Source: Chaetoceros tenuissimus
Lineage: Eukaryota > Bacillariophyta > Thalassiosirophyceae > Chaetocerotales > Chaetocerotaceae
Assembly: GCA_021927905.1 (NCBI GenBank)
Contig: BLLK01000022.1
Location: 1,426,001 to 1,490,000 of the forward strand
DNA: 64,000 bases
Reading direction: 5' to 3'
Positions 9,870 through 19,682 of this stretch are shown in pieces. Each line of letters begins with the position of its first letter. The first letter of the stretch is position 1. Both the position numbers and the translations under genes were made by a program. The notes under the pieces are model-generated. The model saw only the letters and a list, made by a program, of their open reading frames with translations. It did not search any database and was not told where the DNA came from.

Positions 9870-11588
9870 ATGAGATTGAGAACAATACGAAACAGGAGAA
9901 AAGACGCATCCATTTGCTTGCTTCTGCCTCTCGCTCTAGTGTACTATGTCCTTGTACTTTTAAATCAAGAGAGTAGTAGTTCAATACAAGAAAGAAGAAC
10001 AGCAAGGATACACCAGCACAAATCTGCTATAAAGTCAAATAAAAAAATCGCGCAAACTCCTCAACCAGAGACAGAGACAAGAGTCAGATCGACCGATAAT
10101 ACTTCACCAGATTCAGATGAGATTGAAACTCCGCCCAAATCACCAATCGAAAAGAAAGAAGGAAAACAAAATGGAAATATAGATGAAAAAGAAACAATAC
10201 AAACACCAAAATCTTCATCTCTTGAAATAGACAAAAGAATGGAGATTGAACGACCATTCATGGAAACTGTTTCCGAATCTTTCTTCTCCAGCATCAAAGA
10301 CATTGAACAACACTTTCAACCAGATGAAAGATGTAGCAACTGGGGTGGAGTCAAATTCATTGAAAGATTCAAAAACTCCTCCGTCTCCTTACTCAAACCC
10401 TTATCAAAATCTCAGCTTGAATATTATAAACTACAAGGAAGCAACAAGGAACTATTTTATGCAGAAAATGTATCCATCCTAGTAAGAGGAAAAGATGTCG
10501 CTCCTAGATTGTATCTCAATGGCGAGTATACAAATGATGATGCAAAATATACATTTGCAGAGGTGGATCAAAACAATGTCTTGGGAGAAATGACCATGAG
10601 CATTCAAACTTCGGAATTTACATGCAGTGATGAAGAATATATACAGGATCCGATTCTTTTGGTGGATAGTCCGATTGATACCAACAATTGGTGGTTTCTT
10701 CTCAAAACTATTTTGCATAATTTTATTGCGGTGACTATTTTACAGAGTAAGTTATATGGAGAGTACAAGAATTCTATACGGGTGTTGCATACCATGCATG
10801 ATGGATCTTATGTCAAGAGTTTTACGGATGCTTTTGATTTCTTCTTTTCGAATCAGAGAGCGAGGGATTCACGTCAAATTTGGGATGTACATGATATAGG
10901 TACACTTTTATCTCAAAAGGATAAGGAGGGTAATATGCAACAACGAAAAATGTGCTTTCGAAAAGTTGCATGGACTTTGGGAGCAGATACTTTGGCATCG
11001 GATATTCTCGTCAATCAACAACATGCATATGATGATTGCTTTTCATCCATTATATACGCATATGCAGCTCATTTGAGAGCTACTCTATCTATACCGATTT
11101 TACCTCGTCCAAAGAAACCACGAGTAGTATGGGTAGCAAGGGATACATCCGACGAAGCCAATCCAACAGATTGGCAACGACAAAGAATCATACACAATCA
11201 AGAACAAGTTATAGAATACCTCAAATCGAAATGCAAAGAAATGGAGATTGAATTCATGGTTGCTGACTTTTATGCCAATAAAGTATGGACAACGTATCAA
11301 GAGCAAGCAACCTTTGTTTCAAAAGCGAATGTCATGATTGGTATGCATGGAGCAGGATTAAACATGTTTCATTTCATGCCCTTTGGTTCAAATATTGTGG
11401 AAATTCATAGTGGAACCAATGCCAATATGAATTCTAGAAATTTTGTGAAGCAAACTGGTGTTGGGACGTATTATACCATTGATGCGAATATTGATAGTGA
11501 TCGAAATCTTGATCCTGAGCCTGTATGGAATGCTCTCAAAGAGGCAATTTTAAATTGGCAAGAAGGAACAAACGCAATGAAGCGATGA
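9870..11588 (+). CDS. GT61-type (DUF563) glycosyltransferase, type II membrane
   Basis: Encodes 572 aa in one exon. A short basic tail (RLRTIRNRRKD) and one hydrophobic anchor (residues about 15-31) are followed by a charged, proline- and threonine-rich stem to about residue 130, the usual Golgi layout. The C-terminal third carries the GT61 signature ANVMIGMHGAGLNMFHFMPF followed by SNIVEIHSG. This motif is typical of plant xylosyltransferases and EOGT. Upstream, RPKKPRVVWVARD matches the start of the second Rossmann half. The predicted role is transfer of a sugar to a protein- or wall-linked glycan in the Golgi; the donor and acceptor cannot be read from the sequence. Its 3' end (from about 11411) is duplicated at 14014-14320. 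Confidence 0.82.
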   Translation: MRLRTIRNRRKDASICLLLPLALVYYVLVLLNQESSSSIQERRTARIHQHKSAIKSNKKIAQTPQPETETRVRSTDNTSPDSDEIETPPKSPIEKKEGKQNGNIDEKETIQTPKSSSLEIDKRMEIERPFMETVSESFFSSIKDIEQHFQPDERCSNWGGVKFIERFKNSSVSLLKPLSKSQLEYYKLQGSNKELFYAENVSILVRGKDVAPRLYLNGEYTNDDAKYTFAEVDQNNVLGEMTMSIQTSEFTCSDEEYIQDPILLVDSPIDTNNWWFLLKTILHNFIAVTILQSKLYGEYKNSIRVLHTMHDGSYVKSFTDAFDFFFSNQRARDSRQIWDVHDIGTLLSQKDKEGNMQQRKMCFRKVAWTLGADTLASDILVNQQHAYDDCFSSIIYAYAAHLRATLSIPILPRPKKPRVVWVARDTSDEANPTDWQRQRIIHNQEQVIEYLKSKCKEMEIEFMVADFYANKVWTTYQEQATFVSKANVMIGMHGAGLNMFHFMPFGSNIVEIHSGTNANMNSRNFVKQTGVGTYYTIDANIDSDRNLDPEPVWNALKEAILNWQEGTNAMKR

Positions 11589-11705
11589 TTGCAATAGATG
11601 TAGATTATTATAATAATGATTTTGAATGCACCCGCATATTCATAAAGATACTTCTTGTCGCATCATTTCAGAAGAATGGGACTGTTTTTTCGATTATAAA
11701 AAGGC

Positions 11706-13814
11706 TCATAGCTGCTTTATACCAATTCGTTGGATGATTATGAACCTTTTTCGGTAGTCTTTGTTTGAATACGGATGTTGGCAACATTTATTGAAAGCTT
11801 CCTTAGTGACAGATTTTTTCTCCGATGGAGAACAAAAAGTGTATCCATCCTCGACTAGATTTTCCAATGATGTCAAGTCAATGCGAAAAAATAAATGTTC
11901 TGATTCCGACAGAGCATCTTTAAACTCTTGAGATAGCAACCCATTTTTCTCAAAGAAAGCCTGATTGGCTGTCCATTCATCTCTCTGTCTGATTTCGTCT
12001 GAGTCCCATTCTTCATCGATATATGGAACTAAGTCACCTCCTATGCAACCATTCTCATATGCCCACTTGACATCGTCTAAACCATTATAACATGCCAATT
12101 TCGAAAGAAGTTGAGTGTTTCGTGAAGACTCTACACACCATGGCAAGCCTAGACTATGAAAATACTTGATTCCGTCGATGTTTTGACGTTCATGAAATAC
12201 TTCCTCGAGAGATTTAAAATTCTCAACGTGTTTGCTATTTTCCAATAGATGAGAGATACCCTCAAACCAAGGTTCATTATCTTCTAAACCTTCATTCCAA
12301 GGTTCTCTTTTTAACATCTTGATGAAAATTTCATTATCAAATTCATGGTTTTTCCCAATAAAATGATCAAGCACTTTGAAATTTTTCTTTTGAATTAGAG
12401 AATATTGCAACATATAATCCCTACTTTCATCATAGTCAAATGAACAGCCATTGTCTTTGATGTACTCGAATTTTTCAATACTCCACCTACTAGTGTTTAA
12501 AAGAATACTATATTCCACACCGATAGGGCAGGTGGTCCAAGGACAACCATCTTCATGAGCATACTTGATCATCTCAAGGGTGCCAAATTTTACAATTTCT
12601 TTCATAAAATCATCATACCACGGAACAGAAATACTTCGAAGGAACTTGATGATTTCGAAGTTGTAATCTGCGCAGGCAGTACACCACCGTTCATCAATCC
12701 ATCCAAAATCATAGCCAAGATCGTGCATAACGCGAAACACTTCTTTGTTTCTTGCCTCTATGATTGCCTCTTCTATAGAATGTTGTAGAAGGTCATTGTA
12801 TCCAAGAGAATAACAATATCGAATCATTTCCACTGACTTGCTTCTAATGGCGTCAGCCAGAATAGAACCATGAATAGAAAACATTGGGGCTTTTATTTCA
12901 TAGCCATTCTGTAAAAGCCATTGAAGCACTTCAACATTCCCCATCTTGATGGCATAATTACAGTAATCTGCCTCAGTATGCAAAGGAGCATTGCCTAAAT
13001 AACCAATGCTTTGTAGCCACTGCAGTATCTCAAGTTGTCCATACTGCACTGCAGGTTTACAATATCTTTGAAGTCCCAAGTTATGATTGAGTTTTTCATG
13101 AAGGTATTTGAGCACATGCAAATGACCTCTTTGAACAAGCTTGAAAGACTTGACTATGTTGTTAGCCGAATCTTCATTCGCAATATACTTTTCAACGCGA
13201 CCTTTATATGTATCATACGATCTGTAATTCATAGCAACTAAAGGAAACAAATCATAGCCACTTGAGACTGCACAACGTAGGACATCAATGTTGCCATTTA
13301 CTGCAGCTGCTTTGAGAAACTCATCTTTCTCTTGCAAATTCGTGCAAAGTTCGCTGAGACAATAATTTGCTAGATTTACAGACGTTGCCATTTCAAGATA
13401 TGCCGTCTTATTTCCGAATTCTTTTTTGTAGGCTTCATATAATTTCTTTGATGTTAGAGCTACTGATCCATAGTAGCCTTTCCCTACATAAGCCAAACAA
13501 TTACTCAATACTTCGTCAGGTAAAGAATACAGCGGAACTTTTCCCTGTCCGTAGTTCGTGAGAATTATATCTTTGCGATTCTTGGTCTCTAAGTCCTTTG
13601 CATACTTTTCTACCGCAGTCTCTACATTCGCTTGTAAATTTTCAAAATCAATAATCAACTTTATCTCTGGAAATTCATTTGACAAATCAGATAGACTATT
13701 CAATATTTGTGTGACCCGTTCATCGCGATATGAATTTCCACTACTACTATCTGTTGAAGTAGGAGCCTCTTCTGTTCGAGCCCTTTTCCTTCCAGATTCT
13801 AAAATCACAGCCAT
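11706..13814 (-). CDS. F-box-like/ankyrin-repeat protein 1
   Basis: About 702 aa. The frame opens further upstream (13919), but alignment with its paralogues puts the start at the ATG at 13812-13814 (MAVILESGRKRARTEEA). A basic RKRAR patch could be a nuclear signal. A conserved block YSLPDEVLSNCLAYVGKGYYG resembles an F-box core. Degenerate ankyrin repeats fill most of the rest (for example AAVNGNIDVLRCAVSSGYDL, GHLHVLKYLHEKLNH, GNVEVLQWLLQNGYEI, GTLEMIKYAHEDGCPW). The C terminus ends IIIQRIGIKQL. If the F-box is real, it may be a substrate adaptor of an SCF-type ubiquitin ligase, but that is inference. It is the first of four head-to-tail minus-strand copies. Confidence 0.85.
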   Translation of the reverse strand: MAVILESGRKRARTEEAPTSTDSSSGNSYRDERVTQILNSLSDLSNEFPEIKLIIDFENLQANVETAVEKYAKDLETKNRKDIILTNYGQGKVPLYSLPDEVLSNCLAYVGKGYYGSVALTSKKLYEAYKKEFGNKTAYLEMATSVNLANYCLSELCTNLQEKDEFLKAAAVNGNIDVLRCAVSSGYDLFPLVAMNYRSYDTYKGRVEKYIANEDSANNIVKSFKLVQRGHLHVLKYLHEKLNHNLGLQRYCKPAVQYGQLEILQWLQSIGYLGNAPLHTEADYCNYAIKMGNVEVLQWLLQNGYEIKAPMFSIHGSILADAIRSKSVEMIRYCYSLGYNDLLQHSIEEAIIEARNKEVFRVMHDLGYDFGWIDERWCTACADYNFEIIKFLRSISVPWYDDFMKEIVKFGTLEMIKYAHEDGCPWTTCPIGVEYSILLNTSRWSIEKFEYIKDNGCSFDYDESRDYMLQYSLIQKKNFKVLDHFIGKNHEFDNEIFIKMLKREPWNEGLEDNEPWFEGISHLLENSKHVENFKSLEEVFHERQNIDGIKYFHSLGLPWCVESSRNTQLLSKLACYNGLDDVKWAYENGCIGGDLVPYIDEEWDSDEIRQRDEWTANQAFFEKNGLLSQEFKDALSESEHLFFRIDLTSLENLVEDGYTFCSPSEKKSVTKEAFNKCCQHPYSNKDYRKRFIIIQRIGIKQL

Positions 13815-13937
13815 TGCAGCTTCCTTCTTTGTTTTATGAATATGCGTAAATGATATGTAGTGTATTTTTGAATGATAAAGAGTAACGCAATAAACTGGTA
13901 CTATACTTGTTAGCATCACGCATCAGATTTACCAGCT

Positions 13938-14013
13938 CCGTCATTGTTACTACTTCTCTTTACCCTTTCGAAAGGGGTTTCTGTTTTGCCAAAGAACAAA
14001 CCAAAGTGGCAAA
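13938..14013 (-). promoter_or_regulatory. conserved upstream block of ankyrin gene 1
   Basis: Begins CCGTCATTGTTA and contains the perfect palindrome CCCTTTCGAAAGGG and a near-terminal TTTTGCCA...TGGCAAAA inverted pair. Related blocks lie upstream of ankyrin genes 2 and 4 at similar distances (about 100-220 bp from the start codon). It may be a shared promoter element or simply duplicated flank. Confidence 0.45.
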
Positions 14014-14320
14014 ATGGAAAACAATGCCAATATGAATTCCAGAAATTTTATCAAGCAAACTGGTGTTGGGACGTATTATACCATTGATGCAAATATCGAT
14101 ATGATAGTAACCTCGATCCTTAGCCTGTATGGAATGCTCTCAAAGATGCGATTTTAAATTGACAAGAAGGAACAAATGCAATGAAGCGAGGATTGGAATA
14201 GATTGTATTATAGTTCTAATGAGTTTGAAATGCCTGCATATTCATAAATATACCTCTTGTCGCATCATTTCAGAAGAATGAGACCTTTTTTCAATGATAA
14301 TCGTATGCTTTATACGTACA
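14014..14320 (+). pseudogene. 3' fragment of the GT61 glycosyltransferase gene
   Basis: Aligns with 11411 to about 11700 (codons for NANMNSRNF, KQTGVGTYYTIDANID, the stop region and the 3' flank). It has substitutions and small indels, including within the codons after DANID, so it is not coding. It marks one end of a duplicated unit of about 2.6 kb that also contains an ankyrin gene. Confidence 0.85.
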
Positions 14321-14452
14321 TTTTTCTTACTGCTTTTAATGTAAACCAATGATAGGATAAAAGATTTATTCAACGCAACTTTCTCAATAACGATAGTCTA
14401 CTAACTTCTAGTCACAGCATTCTTTCTCTTTCATGCAAAACCTGGTCAAGAA

Positions 14453-16576
14453 TCATAGTTCTCTTACACCAATTTGCCGAATAATTGCAAATCTCTTTCG
14501 ATGAGATTCTTTCTTTTGAGACAAATCTTTACAGCATTTCTCGAAAGCTTCTTTAGTAACAGATTCTCTTTCTGATTCAGAACGAAAAGTGTATCCAAAT
14601 TCGACTAGACTTTTCAAATTGGAATAGCCCATCTGAAACCAGGAATCTATTGACTCAAGCTGAGCATCTCCAATCGCTTGAACCTTCATTGGATCTAACT
14701 TTTTTATCCCAACCTTTTCAAGGAAGCAATAATCTAACATTCCATTCTCCTCGAAGAAAGCCTGATTCTCTTTCCATAGGTCCGTATGTCTGATCCCGTC
14801 CTTTTCCCATTCCTCTTCCACGTACTGAACTAAATCCCCTCCCTTGCAACCATTCTCGTATGCCCATTTTACATCTTTCAGATCATAATAGCATGCGATT
14901 TCCGAAAGCAGATGGGTATTTCTAGTGCTGTCTAAGCACCATGGTAATCCATGACTGTGTAAATATTTGATTTTATCTATCTCTTTGCGTGTATGAAGAA
15001 CTTCTTCGATAGACTTGAAGTTTTGAACATCTTTGCCTTTTTCCAATATATAAGACATTCCTTCGAACCAAGGATCATCATGCCAATTGAAAATGTATTT
15101 GTAAAGCTCATTGTCGAATTTGGTATTCTTTCCAATGAAATAATCGAGAATTGTAAAATCTTCCTTTCGAACTAGAGTATCTTTGGAAATGTTGTCATGG
15201 TCAAGAGTACAACCATTTTCTATGAGATATTCGAATTTTTCAGGACTAAACCTATCTCCTAACAAGAGATAAGTATACTCGTGTCCGCGATTTGTCCAAA
15301 GGTAACCGTTTTCATGAGCATATTTAATCATCTCTAGAGAACCATACGCTATAATACATTGAATGATTCCATTATCCCATGGAAGAGAGATGCTCCGAAG
15401 AAACTTGATGATTTCGAAGGAATCCGTTATATTAAAATAACCACAGCACCAATTGTAAAGTGAAATTGTGTCAAATTGAAAGCCTCGATCATGCATTAAA
15501 CGAAACACTTCTACATTTTTTGTCTCTCTGATTACTAACCAGACCGAAAAATGATGCAATTCATCGTAACCTAGATCAAGGCAATATTGAATCATTTCTA
15601 GAGACTTGCTACTAATGGCAGTAGCCAGAATACTAGTATTTCTGGACTGTTTGGACTCTTTGATTTCATAGCCGTTCTGCAAAAGCCATTTGAGCATTTC
15701 AAGATTCCCGCTTTTGATTGCATATTCACAAAAGCAGTCTGACTCAGTATTCAAAGGAGTCTTGTCTGTACAACCAATACTCTGTAGCCACTTTAGTATA
15801 TCAAGTTTCCCATGCTCAATTGCAGGTATGAAGTACCTTTGCAACCCAAAGAAATATTTAAGTTCTTCATGAAGGTATTTCAGCACATGCAAATGACCTC
15901 TTTCAACGAGCTTGAAGGACATGACTTTATTTCGCATCGCATTCTCGTATGCGTAAAACTGATCAACGCCATTATGAATATTAACTCCTCTGTATTTCAA
16001 TTCAACTAAGGGGAACAAATCGTATCCATTCAAATCTGCATAACGTAAGATATCTAGGTTGCCATTGACTGCTGCTGCTTTGAACAACTCATCTTTCTCT
16101 TCCGATGATTTACAAAGTTCATTGAGGCAATGATTTGCTAGATTCACAGATGTTGCCATTTCAAGATATGCTGTTTCTTGACCAAACTCTGCTTTGTAGA
16201 CTTTATTTAGCTTTTTGGATGCTGGAGCTACAACTCCAAAGTGGCCTTTACCGACATATGACAAGCAATTACTCAATACTTCGTCAGGTAAAGAATACAG
16301 CGGTGATGTTTCCTGTCCATAGTTCGTGAGAATTATATCTTTGCGATTCTTAGCCTCTAAGTCCTTTGCGTACTTTTCTACCGCAGCCTCTGTAATCGCT
16401 TGCAAATTTCCAAAATCAATTATGTACTTGAGCTCGGGAAATTCATTCAACAAACTAGATAGACTATTCAATATTTTTGTGACCCGTTCGTCATAATATG
16501 AATTTCTACCATCTGTTGAAGTAAGAGCCTCCTCTATTCGAGCCCTTTTTCTTCTAGATTCTAAATTTTCAACCAT
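14453..16576 (-). CDS. F-box-like/ankyrin-repeat protein 2
   Basis: About 707 aa from the ATG at 16574-16576 (MVENLESRRKRARIEEA). An in-frame ATG at 16663 would add a stretch that looks like a signal peptide. The paralogues do not share it, so I treat it as 5' UTR. The domain order is the same as in copy 1: basic N terminus, F-box-like block YSLPDEVLSNCLSYVGKGHFG, then ankyrin-type repeats. Compared with copy 1 it has a segment near the C terminus (CFLEKVGIKKLDPMKVQAIG) that is also present in copies 3 and 4. It is the closest neighbour of copy 1 by position and arose with the GT61 tail at 14014. Confidence 0.85.
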   Translation of the reverse strand: MVENLESRRKRARIEEALTSTDGRNSYYDERVTKILNSLSSLLNEFPELKYIIDFGNLQAITEAAVEKYAKDLEAKNRKDIILTNYGQETSPLYSLPDEVLSNCLSYVGKGHFGVVAPASKKLNKVYKAEFGQETAYLEMATSVNLANHCLNELCKSSEEKDELFKAAAVNGNLDILRYADLNGYDLFPLVELKYRGVNIHNGVDQFYAYENAMRNKVMSFKLVERGHLHVLKYLHEELKYFFGLQRYFIPAIEHGKLDILKWLQSIGCTDKTPLNTESDCFCEYAIKSGNLEMLKWLLQNGYEIKESKQSRNTSILATAISSKSLEMIQYCLDLGYDELHHFSVWLVIRETKNVEVFRLMHDRGFQFDTISLYNWCCGYFNITDSFEIIKFLRSISLPWDNGIIQCIIAYGSLEMIKYAHENGYLWTNRGHEYTYLLLGDRFSPEKFEYLIENGCTLDHDNISKDTLVRKEDFTILDYFIGKNTKFDNELYKYIFNWHDDPWFEGMSYILEKGKDVQNFKSIEEVLHTRKEIDKIKYLHSHGLPWCLDSTRNTHLLSEIACYYDLKDVKWAYENGCKGGDLVQYVEEEWEKDGIRHTDLWKENQAFFEENGMLDYCFLEKVGIKKLDPMKVQAIGDAQLESIDSWFQMGYSNLKSLVEFGYTFRSESERESVTKEAFEKCCKDLSQKKESHRKRFAIIRQIGVREL

Positions 16577-17050
16577 TGTAACTTTTTCTTTATGATATGC
16601 ACAAGTTGATAGGATATGTAGGCTTAGAATGATTAAATAAAGAACTCGATGAGATAAAAGCATACATTTCCGTAAGCAAGCGGCAAGCGATCGTAAAGAT
16701 ACAAGATACTACACCCGTCATTGTTAATTCTACTCTTCCCTCTAGGATTTGAAAGGGGTTCATTTCTGCCCATACAACAAACCAATGTGGCAAAACGCAA
16801 AATCGAATGAATCGAAATCGTCGTAAGAAGCGTTTGCAATGGGCTAGCGAATGTTGTGGGATGCAACAGCATCACTACTGGAGAAGGGTATAATACCTAC
16901 AAAGTCTTGAGTAGAATAAGAAATTAATCATCTCTATGTGGTGTTCACAAATTGAAAGTCTAAACAATGTAGATAAAGCATTTAGCTTCTAAGAGAATGG
17001 TAATGCCAAATAAAATATAGTATTATACATTCATGTTTATATTATCTATT
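16577..17050. other. intergenic within ankyrin array
   Basis: Holds the conserved upstream block of gene 2 (about 16713-16798) and otherwise AT-rich sequence without recognisable content. Confidence 0.5.
16713..16798 (-). promoter_or_regulatory. conserved upstream block of ankyrin gene 2
   Basis: Shares CCGTCATTGTTA, GAAAGGGGTT and the AACAAACCAA...GTGGCAAAA end with the blocks at 13938 and 21992. The central palindrome seen in gene 1 is degenerate here. Confidence 0.45.
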
Positions 17051-19354
17051 CTATCCAAGAGTAAGAGAAGTGTTCGTCTTGTTTTTACGCAATAGATCGC
17101 GAACTCCCATTCCGACAAATAGCGCAAGTCTCTTTCGATGGTCTTCGTTTTGAGGATTTTCGCAGCATTTCTTGTATGCTTCTTTGCAAACAAATTCTTG
17201 CTCAGTCTCGGAAACAAACTTATATCCATGAGCTACGAGATTTTTCAAGGAACACAGGCTCACTTCGAAAAAAGCATACGTTCGTGACACATCAATTTCA
17301 CAAAGATGAGAATCTCCGATCTCTAGAACATTCTTTGAATTAAGCCTCATCCCACTCTTCTCGAGGACGGTCTCGTCTAATAATCCATTCTCTACAAAGA
17401 AGGCACGATTTTCTTTCCATAATATAGTGCTTCTGATTCCAAACTGCCCCCATTCCTCTTCCACGTACTGAACTAAATCCCCTCCCTTGCAACCATTCTC
17501 GTATGCCCATTTAACATTTTCCAAATTAGTATAGCAAGCGATTTTTGAAAGTAAATGATTATTCCTGGAGCTATCAAAGCACCAAGGTAAACCAAATCTA
17601 TGAAATGATTTGATCCCGGTTATATATGGTCTTATACGGAAAACTTCTTCAATGGAATTGAAGTTTTGGACGTTTTTGCCTTTTTCCAACATATAAGACA
17701 ATCCCTCGAACCATGCTCCACTCCATGACACAATTTCCTTAAACAGAGAATTATCAAAGCTTGAGTTCTTCCCGATGAAATAGTCAAGTAGTACAAGTTC
17801 CTTCTTTGTGGCTAGACCTAGGACCAAATGAGATGATTTCTCATAGTCGAATGTGCAGCCGTTGTTTATAAGATAATCCAACTTGTCTACACTCAAGCTA
17901 TTACTTCTAAAAAGACAAAGGTATTCTTCTCCATGAGGCGTCCACGGACAACCATCTTCATGGGCATACTGAATCATCTCGAGAGAACCATATTCTACAA
18001 TATCATTTATAATGTCATCATCCCATGGATAAGAGATACTGCGAAGGAATTTGATGATTTCAAAGTAGTCGACTATTTCATTTGAGCTATAATACCTTGT
18101 CATTCCTTCGAATTCATAGCCTAGCTCATGCATAAATCGAAACACTTTTACACTCTTTGACCTTTTGATCGCATAGTCTATATCGTAAGCGTTCAAGTTA
18201 TTGTATCCAAGATCTAAGCAATACCGAATCATTTCTGTAGATTTGCTTTCAATCGCATAAGACAAAACATAACACTCGTCGTCATCTATACCATTGGAAT
18301 TTATCTCATAGCCCCCAACCTTTTGAAGCCATTTGAGAACTTCAACATTTCCACTCTCGATTGCACACTCACAATAATCAAAATCGTTTAGCAAACGACC
18401 ATTATACATATACCCAACACACAAATCATAATTGTCCATAATGCCAATTTTACGTAACCACTCCAGTATTTCAAGTTTCCCATGTTCAATTGCAGGTTTG
18501 CAATATCTCTGTAGTCCTAAGAAATACCTGAGTTCTTCATGTAGATATTTCAGTACATGTAAATGACCTCTCTCTACAAGCTTTGCAAGATTCACTGTTT
18601 GAGTTCTCCCAGAGCGTTGCTTTTCATCGTCATCTATATAGTAAACATCAAATGTGTCACTATTTTCATCAACTCCAGAGTTATATTCATCTTCTTCGTC
18701 AGAGTCTACGTTTGATTTTTTTCTTTTCTTCTTCATCTCAACTAAAGGAAACAAATCAAAGCCATCTTTTACAGCCGATCGCAAGATATCAAGATTTCCG
18801 TTTACTGCAGCTGCTTTGAGAATTCCATCTTTCTCTTGTAAATTCTTACAAAGTTCGCTGAGACAATGCTTTGCTAGATTTACAGATGTCGCAATTTCAA
18901 GATATGCCGTCTCTCGTCCGAACTCTCCTATGTAGATTTCATTTAGCTTCTTTGAAGCCAGAGCTACGGCTCCATATTGGCCTTTACCGACATATGATAT
19001 GCAGCTACTCAATACTTCATCTGGGAGAGAAAGAAGAGGAACAGATTCCTTGTTGTAGTTCATGAGGATTCGAGCTTCATGCTTCTCCTCCTCTTGATAC
19101 TTTGCAACTGCAGTCTCTACACTCGCTTGCAAATTTTCAAAATCAACAATAAACTTTATCTCTGGAAATTCTTCCAGTAATGCAGATAGTTTGTTTGATA
19201 TATTCTTTGCTCTGTGTACATTAGACGCACTAGCTGTAGTACTAGGAGCCCTGTCATTCTTGTTGCTAACAGCAATGGAACTAGAGCACCAAGAAGCCTC
19301 TTCTGTTCGTGCTCTTTTCCTTCCGGACTCGAGAGCTTCTCCATTTGTAGTCAT
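17051..19354 (-). CDS. F-box-like/ankyrin-repeat protein 3, with acidic insert
   Basis: 767 aa from the first ATG. It has an RKRARTEEA basic N terminus, the F-box-like block LSLPDEVLSSCISYVGKGQYG, and ankyrin-type repeats through to VGMGVRDL. After the first repeats a low-complexity lysine-rich then acidic insert (RKKSNVDSDEEDEYNSGVDE and onward) adds about 40 residues not present in copies 1 and 2. The insert is probably a disordered loop projecting from the ankyrin solenoid. It ends with a short extension (RKNKTNTSLTLG) beyond the common C terminus. Its 5' flank lacks the block shared by genes 1, 2 and 4. Confidence 0.85.
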   Translation of the reverse strand: MTTNGEALESGRKRARTEEASWCSSSIAVSNKNDRAPSTTASASNVHRAKNISNKLSALLEEFPEIKFIVDFENLQASVETAVAKYQEEEKHEARILMNYNKESVPLLSLPDEVLSSCISYVGKGQYGAVALASKKLNEIYIGEFGRETAYLEIATSVNLAKHCLSELCKNLQEKDGILKAAAVNGNLDILRSAVKDGFDLFPLVEMKKKRKKSNVDSDEEDEYNSGVDENSDTFDVYYIDDDEKQRSGRTQTVNLAKLVERGHLHVLKYLHEELRYFLGLQRYCKPAIEHGKLEILEWLRKIGIMDNYDLCVGYMYNGRLLNDFDYCECAIESGNVEVLKWLQKVGGYEINSNGIDDDECYVLSYAIESKSTEMIRYCLDLGYNNLNAYDIDYAIKRSKSVKVFRFMHELGYEFEGMTRYYSSNEIVDYFEIIKFLRSISYPWDDDIINDIVEYGSLEMIQYAHEDGCPWTPHGEEYLCLFRSNSLSVDKLDYLINNGCTFDYEKSSHLVLGLATKKELVLLDYFIGKNSSFDNSLFKEIVSWSGAWFEGLSYMLEKGKNVQNFNSIEEVFRIRPYITGIKSFHRFGLPWCFDSSRNNHLLSKIACYTNLENVKWAYENGCKGGDLVQYVEEEWGQFGIRSTILWKENRAFFVENGLLDETVLEKSGMRLNSKNVLEIGDSHLCEIDVSRTYAFFEVSLCSLKNLVAHGYKFVSETEQEFVCKEAYKKCCENPQNEDHRKRLALFVGMGVRDLLRKNKTNTSLTLG

Positions 19355-19682
19355 TGCAGCTCCTTTCCCTTTTGCTTTGGTGAATATAAATGCTATATGG
19401 TGTTAGTTCAGTTCGAAAGGAATAATAGTTGTGCACAACAATGCAGTGCAAAATGAGATCATTTTGTGTGATAGCGTCGGATCATGAGGTGAGCTTGCAG
19501 CTTGTCCGCGTCAATGGATGGCTAATTTGGTAGAAATAAAAATCTATTTTTCATTTCGTGACTTTTTATACCTATATTGTAAACCCATTTTCTACTCTTG
19601 GTCTTCAACAGATTGATATCAATTATTTTACCGAATACTTTTTCCAATTGAAGAATCGAATCCAATTCAAGTTTTGATGGGA
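19355..19682. other. intergenic within ankyrin array
   Basis: AT-rich; I could not find the upstream block that precedes the other three ankyrin genes. Nothing else recognised. Confidence 0.45.

Larger units (their letters stand above)
13815..14452. other. intergenic: array upstream block plus captured GT61 tail
   Basis: It contains the conserved upstream block of ankyrin gene 1 (13938-14013), then a degenerate copy of the 3' end of the GT61 gene (14014-14320), then about 130 bp without recognisable content. Confidence 0.6.

Noticed and set aside
16577-16663. signal-peptide-like N-terminal extension of ankyrin protein 2
   Set aside because: The paralogues begin at the later ATG with the RKRAR motif, so the hydrophobic stretch is most likely untranslated.
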